DNA of 64,000 nt from Mucilaginibacter boryungensis (GCF_015221995.1 NZ_JADFFM010000002.1:1364001-1428000); one strand, 5' to 3'; counted from the stretch's first letter, positions 27,156 to 36,112 are shown. Made by a program: numbers and translations. Notes: a model not told the origin generated them from the letters alone.

Positions 27156-29132
27156 TTAATAGCTCAACAATTTATCCATTGTTTCGGCTAACCGGGCTTT
27201 TGCTAAAAAGTCATCCTCTAATGCCTTGTTCATCGGTATGGCTGTATCCAAACTGGCGCAACGCATAACCGGGGCGTCAAGGTTAAAGAAGCAGTGTTCG
27301 GATATATGGGCGGCAATTTCGGCGCCAAAGCCATTGGTTAATGTATCTTCATGCAACACCAGCACGCGCCCGGTTTTTCGCACGCTGGCTTCAACCGTTG
27401 CTTTGTCCCATGGCTGCAGGCTGCGAAGATCGATGATCTCGATTGACAGATCCTGGTATTTTTCGGCATATTCCAACGCCCAATGCACACCCAGCCCGTA
27501 AGTAACAATGGTGGCCTGCGAACCTTCCTCAAGCACTTTGGCTTTGCCTATTTCAATAGTGTAATCACCATCGGGCACTTCGCCCATATAGCTGCGATAA
27601 AGGTATTTGTGCTCAAAGTACATTACCGGGTTAGGGTCGTCAATGGCAGCCATTAACAAACCCTTTGCATCGGCAGGGAAGGCGGGGTATACAACTTTTA
27701 ATCCGGGGGTTTTAGTGAACCAGGCCTCATTACTTTGCGAATGGAATGGTCCAGCGCCCGTACCCGCGCCGGTAGGCATGCGGATCACCACATCTACATT
27801 TTGGCCCCAGCGATAATGCGTTTTTGCCAGGTTATTAATAATCTGATTAAAGCCTTCGGTTACAAAATCAGCAAACTGCATTTCTACAACCGCTTTGTAA
27901 CCGTTTAGGGCTAAGCCCATAGCCGTGCCTACAATCCCCGATTCGCACAGTGGGGTGTTACGTACCCGGCCTTTACCAAATTTTTCAACAAATCCTTCTG
28001 TTATTTTAAATGCACCGCCATATTCGGCAATATCCTGCCCCATTATAACCAGGTTATCGTACTTCAGCATGCTTTGCATCAGCCCATCGCTGATGCCATC
28101 AATAAAGCGCTTATTGGTATAGGTAACAGGTTTTGAGGTTGCCGGTACTATATACGGGGCATACATGTCGGCCAGTTCGCGCCCGGCATTAGGTGCAGGT
28201 TCGCGTTCCCGAAAAGCCGATTCGATCTCTTTATCTATTACCGGGGCAAATTCATTTTTAAGATAAGGTATCCATTCTTCCCTTAAAATATATTCGTTTA
28301 CCAGGTATTGTTCAAAGTTTTTAACGGGGTCTTTAGCGGCCCATTCTTCTATCAGCTTGGGCGATACATATTTTACGCCGGATGCTTCCTCGTGCCCCCG
28401 CATCCGGAAAGTAAGGCATTCCAGTAAAACTGGGCGTGGTTTTTCACGCATAGTGGTGGCCAGTTCGTTTATAGTATTGTAAACCTCTAAAACATTGTTG
28501 CCATCAATAGTCCGGCCTTCTATACCATAACCCGTAGCCTTACCGGCCAGGCTACTGCATTTATATTGTTCGTTTGTTGGGGTAGACAGCGCGTAACCGT
28601 TGTTTTCTATCAGGAATATTACTGGCAGGTTCCATACGGCGGCAATATTCACAGCTTCATGAAAGTCACCTTCGCTGGTACCACCCTCGCCGGTAAATAC
28701 CAGCGTTACTTTTTTACGGTTGGCCAAAACATCCGCTAAGGCAATACCATCGGCCAAGGCCATTTGGGGGCCCAGGTGAGATATCATCCCAATTATTTTA
28801 TGCTGCTGGGAACCGAAATGGAACGAGCGGTCGCGCCCCTTTGTAAAACCAGCAGCTTTGCCCTGCCATTGCGCCATCAACTTTGATAACGGGATCCCAC
28901 GCGAGGTAAATACCCCCAAATTGCGGTGCATCGGTAAAATATATTCATCTTTATGCATGGCCAGGGTAGCCCCCACGGCAATGGCTTCTTGTCCAATGCC
29001 CGAGAACCATTTGCCTATACGCCCTTGTCGCAATAGGATCAGCATCTTCTCTTCTATAGTGCGCGGCCATAACAACGCCTTATAAAAAGATAGTAATGTG
29101 TTTGAATCAAGATTTTTTCTGTCAAAAATCAT
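27156..29132 (-). CDS. Alpha-ketoacid dehydrogenase E1, fused alpha and beta subunits
   Basis: Thiamin-diphosphate enzyme of 658 residues that decarboxylates a 2-oxo acid (branched-chain or pyruvate) and acylates the lipoyl E2. Residues 1-310 are the E1 alpha part (RQGRIGKWFSGIGQEAIAVG, then GEGGTSEGDFHEAVN and NNGYALSTP for ThDP/Mg binding). Residues about 340-655 are the E1 beta part (MGQDIAEYGGAFKITEG, PLCESGIVGTAMGLALNG, MPTGAGTGAGPFHSQSNE, VLHEDTLTNGFGAEI). Fusion of the two is common in Bacteroidota. No E2 or E3 gene is adjacent. I use ATG 29132; a TTG sits one codon upstream. Substrate cannot be decided here, though 2-oxoisovalerate type is likely. Confidence 0.92.
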   Translation of the reverse strand: MIFDRKNLDSNTLLSFYKALLWPRTIEEKMLILLRQGRIGKWFSGIGQEAIAVGATLAMHKDEYILPMHRNLGVFTSRGIPLSKLMAQWQGKAAGFTKGRDRSFHFGSQQHKIIGMISHLGPQMALADGIALADVLANRKKVTLVFTGEGGTSEGDFHEAVNIAAVWNLPVIFLIENNGYALSTPTNEQYKCSSLAGKATGYGIEGRTIDGNNVLEVYNTINELATTMREKPRPVLLECLTFRMRGHEEASGVKYVSPKLIEEWAAKDPVKNFEQYLVNEYILREEWIPYLKNEFAPVIDKEIESAFREREPAPNAGRELADMYAPYIVPATSKPVTYTNKRFIDGISDGLMQSMLKYDNLVIMGQDIAEYGGAFKITEGFVEKFGKGRVRNTPLCESGIVGTAMGLALNGYKAVVEMQFADFVTEGFNQIINNLAKTHYRWGQNVDVVIRMPTGAGTGAGPFHSQSNEAWFTKTPGLKVVYPAFPADAKGLLMAAIDDPNPVMYFEHKYLYRSYMGEVPDGDYTIEIGKAKVLEEGSQATIVTYGLGVHWALEYAEKYQDLSIEIIDLRSLQPWDKATVEASVRKTGRVLVLHEDTLTNGFGAEIAAHISEHCFFNLDAPVMRCASLDTAIPMNKALEDDFLAKARLAETMDKLLSY

Positions 29133-29201
29133 CAAGCTAAGCTAATGATTTTTTAAAACTTTGTATGTTTGAACGTTGAGATGTTTACTTTTAGGTGAAT
29201 T

Positions 29202-30056
29202 ATGAAATTGAGAAAAACATTACCACTTATTTTGCTGGGTTTAATAAGTCTGGCAGCCAGCGCACAGGATAATTACCTGGTTCCCAAAAGCTATTATTTA
29301 CATAAAGGCAGTAAGCTGGAGGTTTATTTAGTGGCCGGCGAGCAATTTAAAGATGTGGATGAGTATAAATATGATGCCTCAAAAACAACAAAATTTATGT
29401 TGTATGATGATGGTAAAAAAATAAACCTGATGACTGCCGCAAAAGATAGCGCTTCGCCCGTGGTGAACACTATTGCAAATAATTCGGGTATGATTATGGT
29501 GGAGATGACCCGCAAGATTCCCCCGACGCCTATAGAGCACGATACTTATGCTAAATACCTGAACGATGAAGGCTTGGTTAAATTGGCCGAAACCGTTACC
29601 AACAGCAACCAATCCAGCTTTAGGGAAAAAAAGGTATGTTATATGAAAACCCTGGTAATGGTTGACAAAGCTTCGGGCGATGATTATGATAAACCATTGG
29701 GCCAGGAGTTTGAGATCGTCCTGAAGAAAAACCCTTATAAATTAAATTACGGTGACGATTTAACCGGTGTGTTATATTATAAAGGCAAGCCGCTTAAAGA
29801 TGCCAGTATCGACCTGCTTTTAAAAACCGAAAAAGGCAATGTATATCCAGACAGAGTAACTACAGATGCTAAAGGTGAATTCTCTTTAACAGTAACGCGC
29901 GAAGGTGTTTATTTGATCCGCAGTGTGCGTACAGTGGCATCAACCAGTAACGATGCCGATTTTGAAACTATCCAGGCAGCTTATACTTTTCTATTCAATA
30001 GTGCCAACACCCGCACCAGTGATTTTAAAAGCTTTGGCTTAAGCGACAGGAACTAA
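29202..30056 (+). CDS. Exported DUF4198-like protein
   Basis: Periplasmic or secreted protein of 284 residues with a signal peptide ending LAASAQ (about residue 22). After it comes DNYLVPKSYYLHKGSKLEVYL, a pattern seen in DUF4198 proteins (sometimes called nickel-transport-associated). A beta-sandwich domain near residues 185-240 (NYGDDLTGVLYYKGKPLKDASIDLLLKTEKG..., then TTDAKGEFSLTV) looks like a carboxypeptidase-regulatory or Ig-like fold. Metal-transport function is not supported by any neighbour. The small OmdA-like gene lies 43 bp downstream in the same direction. Confidence 0.75.
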   Translation: MKLRKTLPLILLGLISLAASAQDNYLVPKSYYLHKGSKLEVYLVAGEQFKDVDEYKYDASKTTKFMLYDDGKKINLMTAAKDSASPVVNTIANNSGMIMVEMTRKIPPTPIEHDTYAKYLNDEGLVKLAETVTNSNQSSFREKKVCYMKTLVMVDKASGDDYDKPLGQEFEIVLKKNPYKLNYGDDLTGVLYYKGKPLKDASIDLLLKTEKGNVYPDRVTTDAKGEFSLTVTREGVYLIRSVRTVASTSNDADFETIQAAYTFLFNSANTRTSDFKSFGLSDRN

Positions 30057-30099
30057 CAGCGCTTCCGGAAAAGCAGCGATGAATTAAAAATTATATCAT

Positions 30100-30321
30100 A
30101 TGCTTAAAAAAGGAGAACATATTGAAGGCACCCCTGTAGAATTGCAGGTACTTTTAGATAATGACACGGAGGCTAATATGTTTTTTGAAAGCCTGTCTAA
30201 ATCATATAAACAGGGCTACTGCGATTGGGTGGGCTCTGCTAAGCAGGAGGAAACCCGAAAGGTGAGGGCTGATAAAGCTATGCTGATGCTGCGTAATAAA
30301 CAAAAAACCTTGAAGACCTAA
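30100..30321 (+). CDS. Small YdeI/OmpD-associated (OmdA-like) domain protein
   Basis: Soluble protein of 73 residues. The segment FFESLSKSYKQGYCDWVGSAKQEETRKVRADKAML matches the C-terminal OmdA domain (bacteriocin-protection, YdeI/OmpD-associated), whose hallmark is a Tyr/Trp pair followed by AK..ETR..R..KA. Most family members are about 150-200 residues and carry an extra N-terminal DUF1905 or DUF1801 domain; this is the domain alone. The start is an ATG with no better alternative. It may be co-transcribed with the DUF4198-like gene. Function unknown. Confidence 0.72.
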   Translation: MLKKGEHIEGTPVELQVLLDNDTEANMFFESLSKSYKQGYCDWVGSAKQEETRKVRADKAMLMLRNKQKTLKT

Positions 30322-30414
30322 TAGCGCTCTTTCCACACGCACTAAAAACCCATAACAATAAAGCACCGGTAATCGGACTTGTACTTTTACTTACTCTGTA
30401 AATTTATGGCAATA

Positions 30415-30447
30415 AAAAAGGGATGCAGGTATCATGCATCCCTTTTT
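30415..30447. terminator. Bidirectional rho-independent terminator
   Basis: Perfect 13-bp stem AAAAAGGGATGCA / TGCATCCCTTTTT with a 7-nt loop between the convergent OmdA-like and anti-sigma genes. No other feature in 30322-30542. Confidence 0.9.
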
Positions 30448-30542
30448 CTAACTATTAACTGATCTTATAAAGAACTAAAATACGCTTTCATATATAAGAC
30501 GTAGTAACTAATCAAATAGTTACACATTTTTTGAAAATATTT

Positions 30543-31367
30543 TTAAATACTTTTAATTACGGTCATATTGGCCATGGTTGGGTTTACGCTGCCTCCTCTT
30601 TTCTCTAATGTTACGGCAAACGCCTGCGGCTTATCAACCGGTTTCATCACTTTCATCATCTCAGACGAATCTGATTTAGCATCGAAAACACCCAGATCAA
30701 CCGGCTTGCCTGCAACAATAGCCCAAAGCTGGTATTGGTGTTCGGCATCATTAGCAGGCAGGTTCATGGTGGCCATATCAATAATCACTTTCTTTTTTGT
30801 TGGGCTCCACGCAATGGCCATTGATGCCTTTGGTGTTTTACCGGTACCCGGCAAATGCATAATTTGATATGCCGTGTCACGAAAAACGGTCAATTGCTCA
30901 TCCTGCATACTTACTGTTTTGCTGAAACGCTGGTTTTGCGTATTCAGCACCACCAATTGTTGATTTGATGCCTGTAGTTTATTATATACATTATACAAAG
31001 CCCCTACGCTTACCAGCAATAAAGCCAGGCAAGCGGCAAAGGCATATTTATAAATATTAGTTGGGCGCTGCTGCATGGCCACCACCGGCGTTTCGGGTGA
31101 TGAAGGATTTTTTGTGCGGAATGTGCGGTCATCTGCCAAATTGGTAAGCATGCTGTTTAGTATCCTGTTGCGCAATTCGGGCGCCGGTTCAATTTCATGC
31201 TCGCCAGCAAATAATTCCATTGATCGCTCTATCTCAGCCAGCTCCGCCTTTATAGCCGGATGCTGCAGCGCCATTGCCTCTACCTGTAACTTTTCTTCAT
31301 GGCTTAGCTCGCCGATAACGTAAAGTTCCAGGATCCCCGATTCGATATATGCTTTAACTTCTTCCAC
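30543..31367 (-). CDS. Anti-sigma factor, RskA-type
   Basis: Membrane-bound anti-sigma factor of 274 residues. The N-terminal cytosolic zinc-finger-like helical part (YIESGILELYVIGELSHEEKLQVEAMALQHPAI) should bind the sigma factor. A single transmembrane helix lies at about residues 110-127 (YAFAACLALLLVSVGALY). The periplasmic RskA domain carries the family signature YQLWAIVAGKPVDLGVFD. The start codon is GTG and directly follows the sigma stop (TAAGTG), so it depends on translation of the upstream gene. Cognate regulator of the ECF sigma factor at 31368. The inducing signal is unknown. Confidence 0.93.
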   Translation of the reverse strand: MEEVKAYIESGILELYVIGELSHEEKLQVEAMALQHPAIKAELAEIERSMELFAGEHEIEPAPELRNRILNSMLTNLADDRTFRTKNPSSPETPVVAMQQRPTNIYKYAFAACLALLLVSVGALYNVYNKLQASNQQLVVLNTQNQRFSKTVSMQDEQLTVFRDTAYQIMHLPGTGKTPKASMAIAWSPTKKKVIIDMATMNLPANDAEHQYQLWAIVAGKPVDLGVFDAKSDSSEMMKVMKPVDKPQAFAVTLEKRGGSVNPTMANMTVIKSI

Positions 31368-31919
31368 TTAATTAAAATGTTTCCTTAATTCCTGTATAGC
31401 CATTCTTAAACGTGTTTTTACAGTACCCAGGGGTATGCCAAGTTCATCAGCAACCTCTACATGTGTATAACCTTTAAAATAAACTAAATCAAGAATTGAT
31501 TTTTGCTCGGGTCTTAACGTTTTGACCAGATCTTTGAGCCCGAGCAACTCTGGTTTGTAAGTTGTATTGCTTTGCTCGTCAATTAAATTTACGGTGTTTT
31601 CTAACTCTTGGTTTTTAGCCTGGTTCCTAAAGTCTTTAGATCTTACCTTATCAATAGATAAATTACGGGCTATGTTGACCATCCAGGTAAATAAACGGCC
31701 TTTTTCAGTGCTGTACCCATTAAACGATTGCCATATTTTAACAAATGTTTCCTGCAGGATATCCTCGGCAAGTTCTGTTTCATTAACAATACGCAAAATT
31801 ACACCATATAGCGATGCGGAGTAGTTATCATATAATGCTTCAACAGCAAGCTTTTCACGGTTGCGTAACCCCAGCACCAATTCCTCTTCCGATAGCGATA
31901 TTTTTCTGCTTTTACTCAA
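31368..31919 (-). CDS. ECF RNA polymerase sigma factor (SigK-like)
   Basis: Extracytoplasmic-function sigma factor of 183 residues. Region 2 spans about residues 20-95 (LYDNYSASLYGVILRIV, ILQETFVKIWQSFNGY, FTWMVNIARNLSIDKVRS) and region 4 about 125-180 (LRPEQKSILDLVYFKGYTHVEVADELGIPLGTVKTRLRMAIQELR). The only start in frame after the upstream stop that keeps region 2 intact is TTG at 31919, 24 nt after the lipA stop. The anti-sigma gene follows with no gap. The operon lipA - sigma - anti-sigma is implied by spacing. Autoregulation is typical for such pairs but no promoter was found immediately upstream. Confidence 0.93.
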   Translation of the reverse strand: MSKSRKISLSEEELVLGLRNREKLAVEALYDNYSASLYGVILRIVNETELAEDILQETFVKIWQSFNGYSTEKGRLFTWMVNIARNLSIDKVRSKDFRNQAKNQELENTVNLIDEQSNTTYKPELLGLKDLVKTLRPEQKSILDLVYFKGYTHVEVADELGIPLGTVKTRLRMAIQELRKHFN

Positions 31920-31943
31920 CGAGGATGAATTTAGAAAGAATTT

Positions 31944-32822
31944 TTATATTTCAAACAAGTGTTTTTCTGCATGGTATGATGAGCGTACCAGTGGCCCGCT
32001 TTCAACATACCTGAAACCCATTTCAAGGCCAACTTGTTTGTAATAATTAAATTGATCCGGGTGTATCCAGTCAATAACCGGGTGATGCGCTTTAGTAGGC
32101 TGCAGATATTGGCCCAGTGTAAGTATCTGTACACCGGCGTTCAGCAGGTCCTGCATAGCTTCCAGCACATCCTCTTCTTTCTCGCCCAAGCCCAGCATTA
32201 TGCCCGATTTGGTGCGTAAACCTGCGGCAGAAATGCGGCTCAAAGCCTCAAGGCTGCGATCGTATTTGGCTTGTATACGTACTTCGCGGGTTAAGCGGCG
32301 TACCGTTTCAAGATTGTGAGATACAACTTCAGGGCGTACCGCAATTACGCGGTCAAGGTTTTCCCAAATACCACGAAAATCGGGCAGCAGGGTTTCCAGC
32401 GTAGTCTCCGGGCTTTCGCGACGGATGGCATTGATGGTTTCGGCCCAAATAATGGAGCCGCCGTCTTTCAAATCGTCCCTGTCAACCGAGGTAATAACGC
32501 AATGTTTTACCTGCATCAGCTTTACCGATTGGGCTACACGGTTGGGCTCGTCCATATCAACAGCCAGCGGCCTGCCAGTGGCTACCGCGCAGAACGAGCA
32601 TGAACGGGTACAGATGTTACCCAGTATCATAAACGTAGCTGTGCCTGCACCCCAACATTCGCCCATGTTGGGGCAGTTACCGCTTTCGCAGATGGTGTGC
32701 AGTTTATGTTCATCAACCAAACCGCGCACGTGCGCGTATTCTTTTCCTATCGGAAGTTTTACCCGCAGCCAATCGGGCTTGCGTTGGGTTTGGCTCACAG
32801 GAATTACCGGTAAATCGATCAT
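31944..32822 (-). CDS. lipA: Lipoyl synthase
   Basis: Radical-SAM enzyme of 292 residues that inserts two sulfur atoms into protein-bound octanoyl groups to form lipoyl cofactor. Both iron-sulfur motifs are present: the auxiliary-cluster CESGNCPNMGEC (CX4CX5C) and the radical-SAM CTRSCSFC (CX3CX2C). The conserved C-terminal RSSYHAEKH supplies the auxiliary-cluster Ser ligand. Lipoylated targets encoded in or implied by this window are the glycine cleavage system (gcvP) and the alpha-ketoacid dehydrogenase E1's complex. A TANNTTTG box ends 5 nt before the ATG. The sigma-factor gene follows after 24 bp. Confidence 0.98.
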   Translation of the reverse strand: MIDLPVIPVSQTQRKPDWLRVKLPIGKEYAHVRGLVDEHKLHTICESGNCPNMGECWGAGTATFMILGNICTRSCSFCAVATGRPLAVDMDEPNRVAQSVKLMQVKHCVITSVDRDDLKDGGSIIWAETINAIRRESPETTLETLLPDFRGIWENLDRVIAVRPEVVSHNLETVRRLTREVRIQAKYDRSLEALSRISAAGLRTKSGIMLGLGEKEEDVLEAMQDLLNAGVQILTLGQYLQPTKAHHPVIDWIHPDQFNYYKQVGLEMGFRYVESGPLVRSSYHAEKHLFEI

Positions 32823-32827
32823 TGCTG

Positions 32828-32835
32828 CAAATTTA
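32828..32835 (-). promoter_or_regulatory. -7 box abutting lipA start
   Basis: Minus-strand TAAATTTG, five bases before the lipA ATG. The -33 element is not clear. Confidence 0.5.
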
Positions 32836-32919
32836 GGTAAAAAAGTTTATACGGAAGCTTTAGTTAAAAAGGTGACTTACAAATGAAATGTGTGTGACTA
32901 GACCAAGACAATAATATTT

Positions 32920-34200
32920 TTATTTCTTTTCCTTAGCATTCATTGTCACCTGTTTGTTCACATCCCGGATATGCGTAAAAATATCTTCGGTGTTCTGATC
33001 GGCCAGCAGGATGTTGTAGTCCTTCCAAAACTCGGCGCCGGCATCACTGTCGTGCGCGTTAATGCTTTCGTGGCGCTTCAACTGTTTATCAAAAGACGAT
33101 CCCGGCGCGGTATCCACTGCTGTTACCTGATAGTTGAATTTTACTTTAGCGGTCAGGTCGTAATTTACATTGGTAGTAGTTGTGCCTTTAATGTACAAAT
33201 TATCATCGCCCACAACGTCAGACAACACCCACTTATCGCCTACTTTTTGATAGCCTACTTTGGTACGGTCGCGTTTCATGGTGACTTCTATGCCAGCCAC
33301 ACGGGTGAGTATACGGTCGGCAAAATTTCCCAGTAAACTGTTTTTCAATCCATCCGGACTTAACCCATAATCAAAGTACAGGAAAGCGTAGGTTTTCGTA
33401 TCAATATAAAACTTGCCACGGTATGTACGGTCTTCCACACCGGGCTTTTCCTTAAATTGAAACTCAAATGCCGGGTATCCTTTAACATCAATAATGCCGG
33501 TAATTTCAAATTTGTGGTTTTTTATTCCTTCCTCGCTTAAAAAACCGCTGGCCGCCAGGTGGTTCACCACATCATAATTAAAAATGGTATTGGGTTTTTG
33601 GCTTAGTTCAAGCGAACGGAAATCGCGGTCATTTTTTTCGTCGCGGGCTTTTACCAATTTAAACAGGTCGGCGCGTTTATCGCCATAGCCAAAATTGTAC
33701 ACATCAAAAACTGCTTCCGATAATTCAAGCGGCTCGGTCCCATTGGCGGTATACATGCGGTAAAACCCACGCAGTACGTGCGGGTGGTTTATATAATTAT
33801 CAGGAATACTGGCAATAGCTTTCGCTATCACCTTTAATGGGTCATGGTATTGAACAGTAACTTCCTGCAACTGTACATTATTTGTTTTAAGGCTGATAGT
33901 AAGCTGCTGACCATCACGTAAAGATTCCACCGGTAAGTATTGTGTTTGATAACCAATGGACGATATTTTAAGCGTATCCCTAATGTTGGCGGCAGGAATG
34001 ATCAATACAAATTGGCCATTGCTGTTGGTTGCGGTGCCGGTACCCTTTCTGTCAATACCTATGCTAACCCCATTTAATGGTTGTTGATCCTCTGCTGCTT
34101 TAATCTTTCCCGTAATGCTTATCCCATTTTGGGCAAAGGCATAAACAGCAAATAGAACAAACCAAACTGAGAATATAGCGGCAACAAACTTAATTTTCAT
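32920..34200 (-). CDS. Exported carboxypeptidase-like regulatory domain protein
   Basis: Envelope protein of 426 residues. Signal peptide to about residue 23 (VYAFAQ). Residues about 26-110 are a CarboxypepD_reg-like beta-sandwich (ISITGKIKAAEDQQPLNGVSIGIDRKGTGTATNSNGQF, KISSIGYQT). This is the domain that also begins SusC-type receptors, but no TonB-dependent barrel follows. The remaining ~310 residues resemble the middle part of DUF5686-type proteins, with repeated beta-strands such as YRGKFYIDTKTYAFLYFDYG. Length and lack of a C-terminal barrel argue against an outer-membrane channel. Function unknown. Confidence 0.8.
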   Translation of the reverse strand: MKIKFVAAIFSVWFVLFAVYAFAQNGISITGKIKAAEDQQPLNGVSIGIDRKGTGTATNSNGQFVLIIPAANIRDTLKISSIGYQTQYLPVESLRDGQQLTISLKTNNVQLQEVTVQYHDPLKVIAKAIASIPDNYINHPHVLRGFYRMYTANGTEPLELSEAVFDVYNFGYGDKRADLFKLVKARDEKNDRDFRSLELSQKPNTIFNYDVVNHLAASGFLSEEGIKNHKFEITGIIDVKGYPAFEFQFKEKPGVEDRTYRGKFYIDTKTYAFLYFDYGLSPDGLKNSLLGNFADRILTRVAGIEVTMKRDRTKVGYQKVGDKWVLSDVVGDDNLYIKGTTTTNVNYDLTAKVKFNYQVTAVDTAPGSSFDKQLKRHESINAHDSDAGAEFWKDYNILLADQNTEDIFTHIRDVNKQVTMNAKEKK

Positions 34201-34305
34201 TGGGGTATCTTTAGTTTAATCATCCTAATTTACAAACAACATATAATAATGAGTTATAAACGCAGGTAATTTACTTGATACGAAGGCATTAACTTAGGGA
34301 TTATT

Positions 34306-34338
34306 CAAAAAAAAAGCCCTTGCAGAATGCAAAGGCTT
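34306..34338 (-). terminator. Rho-independent terminator
   Basis: Minus-strand stem AGCCTTTGCA / TGCAAGGGCT (one wobble), loop TTC, then a T-run; 26 nt after the small membrane protein gene. Confidence 0.85.
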
Positions 34339-34363
34339 ATATAATTTTCTCTATTATCTTATT

Positions 34364-34570
34364 TTAATTTCGTGCGCGCACCCTTATTGGCATTAGTTCC
34401 CGTCCGTTGTTGTCTTCACCACGTAAAAGGAAAATGGCAGCAATTAACAGCGCTATACCCGCTAAAGTACTGCGTTCACTTGGTTCAATTATTCCGCGTA
34501 TTACTGCTACAAGGCCTGCTACCAACAACACAACCCCCGCCACAAACTGTTTAGTTAATTTCTTGTTCAT
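34364..34570 (-). CDS. Small two-helix membrane protein
   Basis: Protein of 68 residues with two hydrophobic helices, about residues 10-28 (VAGVVLLVAGLVAVIRGII) and 35-50 (TLAGIALLIAAIFLLRG), and a basic, Arg-rich tail (PIRVRARN). No named family recognised. Evidence for being real: a Bacteroidota promoter-like pair (TTTG, 19 nt, TACCTTAC) stands 23 nt upstream and a strong terminator follows, so it looks like a monocistronic gene. Confidence 0.7.
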   Translation of the reverse strand: MNKKLTKQFVAGVVLLVAGLVAVIRGIIEPSERSTLAGIALLIAAIFLLRGEDNNGRELMPIRVRARN

Positions 34571-34593
34571 AGTAGCTTTGTTTCAAATTTTAA

Positions 34594-34624
34594 GTAAGGT
34601 AGCTAAAATATAGCAATAAACAAA
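34594..34624 (-). promoter_or_regulatory. Promoter of the small membrane protein gene
   Basis: Minus strand TTTG, 19 nt, TACCTTAC (two mismatches to TANNTTTG at its end), 23 nt before the ATG. Confidence 0.45.
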
Positions 34625-34633
34625 CGTATTGAG

Positions 34634-34852
34634 TTACTTTTTTCTTAAAAACTCCGTACGCAATACAATGCTCATCCCATCAATTTTACAGTCAACCTCG
34701 TCCGGGTCATCAGTAAGGCGTATTTTTTTTACAGTGGTCCCTTGTTTAATGGTAGTGCCGCCGCCTTTTACTTTTAGGCTTTTTATTACAGTTACTGCAT
34801 CGCCGTCTTTCAGGATATTGCCGTTACAGTCTTTAACAATTAATTCGTCCAT
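34634..34852 (-). CDS. YjdM/PhnA-like protein lacking the zinc-ribbon half
   Basis: Soluble protein of 72 residues. It matches the C-terminal PhnA/YjdM domain: VKDCNGNILKDGDAVTVIKSLKVKGG, then IKQGTTVKKIRL and DCKIDGMSIVLRTEFLRK. The usual YjdM (about 110 residues) has an N-terminal zinc ribbon that is missing here. This short form is intact, not degraded, since promoter spacing places the transcription start at this ATG (TTTG, 19 nt, TACCTTTG, 4 nt, ATG). The old name alkylphosphonate utilisation protein is not evidence of phosphonate metabolism, and no phn genes are near. Confidence 0.85.
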   Translation of the reverse strand: MDELIVKDCNGNILKDGDAVTVIKSLKVKGGGTTIKQGTTVKKIRLTDDPDEVDCKIDGMSIVLRTEFLRKK

Positions 34853-34856
34853 TGCG

Positions 34857-34887
34857 CAAAGGTAGCCTTTTGAATTGGGCTTACAAA
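34857..34887 (-). promoter_or_regulatory. Consensus Bacteroidota promoter of yjdM-like gene, leaderless spacing
   Basis: Minus strand TTTG (34887-34884), 19 nt, perfect TACCTTTG (34864-34857), then only 4 nt to the ATG. The -33 element overlaps the stop codon of the upstream acyltransferase gene. Confidence 0.7.
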
Positions 34888-36050
34888 TAACTCAGCCACC
34901 AATGTTTATGGCTTAGCTTATACTTCATATACCATCGACACGGGAAATACAGGATAACAATAATGGCAATCCAAACTAAATACACTACCGGCAAACTGAA
35001 CCCAAACGGACCTGGCACCCCCGGCGCCTGTCGCGCTAATTGCTCTTTTGTTATACCGCTGGCAAGCGCACCAATAATTTGCGAACCATGTACCAAATAG
35101 ATATGCAGGATATAATAGAAAAGCGGCACCCTGCCAAACACCACAAAAAAGCGGCTGACCCGGTTATCCGTCCTTTCTAATAAACCCAGGACCGTAATAC
35201 ATATGCCCAGTGTTATCAGCAGATAATCAAGCGATGGCGGGTATTTCTGCACCCTTATTACTGCCAATACATTCTTCCACCAAACCACCTGGTGCTGCCA
35301 CGGAAACGGATCGCCATAAATATTGAACCCTCTTAATATTAAGAAAAGCAATACAGCACCCAGGCCAATCCTGATAAACAAAGCCCTGCGTTTATCCGGC
35401 GCCTGCTTAAACAGCGTACCGAAAGCATATCCCGCAGCCATTACGCCAACCCACGGAATTATGGGGTACAATATAAAAATCGATTCGTGCGGAGTGATCT
35501 GGTAAAAGTTCTGTTCGTGTAAAAACATCCAGAAAAATTTATAATGACCCCACGAATCGGACTTTACATAATCGAAGGCATTATGGCCAAATATTAATAT
35601 CAAACCAAATAAGCCAACATATATAGGTTTAAGATATACCAAAACCGACAGGACGATCATACTCCAGCCAATGGCCCATATTACCTGGGCTAATATGTTA
35701 TTAAATACCCCCGTAACCTGCCAGCCAAAACCAATAACAGTTAATTCCAATACCAGCAGCCAAATGCCCCGGCTCAGCATAAACAGGGAAGCTTCTTTTT
35801 TAGTCTTCTTTTTTGATAACGATAAAAACGCGCTGGTACCCGATAAAAACACAAATGCAGGCGCGCAAAAATGGGTGATCCACCGGGTAAAGAAATAAAA
35901 GACAGTTGTTTTGCTCAGATCCAGCGGATCAAAAGGCGCGTTAGAATAAAAATCGCGGACATGATCGAGCGCCATAATAACCATAATGATACCCCGAAGG
36001 ATATCTATTGAATGTATACGCGCGTTTTGCTGTGGTAAGGCTGCTTCCAT
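34881..36050 (-). CDS. DUF1624 / heparan-alpha-glucosaminide acetyltransferase-like membrane protein
   Basis: Polytopic inner-membrane protein of 389 residues with about 10 hydrophobic helices. It starts with RIHSIDILRGIIMVIMALDHVRDFY, the signature of the DUF1624/HGSNAT-like group in the acyltransferase-3 superfamily. In these proteins the conserved Arg and Asp-His of LRG...MALDH lie in the first helix. They are thought to move acyl groups onto sugars across the membrane; the substrate here is unknown. No neighbouring polysaccharide cluster helps. A short gap (28 nt) separates its stop from the yjdM-like start, but that gene has its own promoter. Confidence 0.88.
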   Translation of the reverse strand: MEAALPQQNARIHSIDILRGIIMVIMALDHVRDFYSNAPFDPLDLSKTTVFYFFTRWITHFCAPAFVFLSGTSAFLSLSKKKTKKEASLFMLSRGIWLLVLELTVIGFGWQVTGVFNNILAQVIWAIGWSMIVLSVLVYLKPIYVGLFGLILIFGHNAFDYVKSDSWGHYKFFWMFLHEQNFYQITPHESIFILYPIIPWVGVMAAGYAFGTLFKQAPDKRRALFIRIGLGAVLLFLILRGFNIYGDPFPWQHQVVWWKNVLAVIRVQKYPPSLDYLLITLGICITVLGLLERTDNRVSRFFVVFGRVPLFYYILHIYLVHGSQIIGALASGITKEQLARQAPGVPGPFGFSLPVVYLVWIAIIVILYFPCRWYMKYKLSHKHWWLSYL

Positions 36051-36112
36051 ATTGTATTGTTATACATGAAGTTAGGGATTATTGCCATGAAAAGCAAATG
36101 GGCAGAGGCAAG

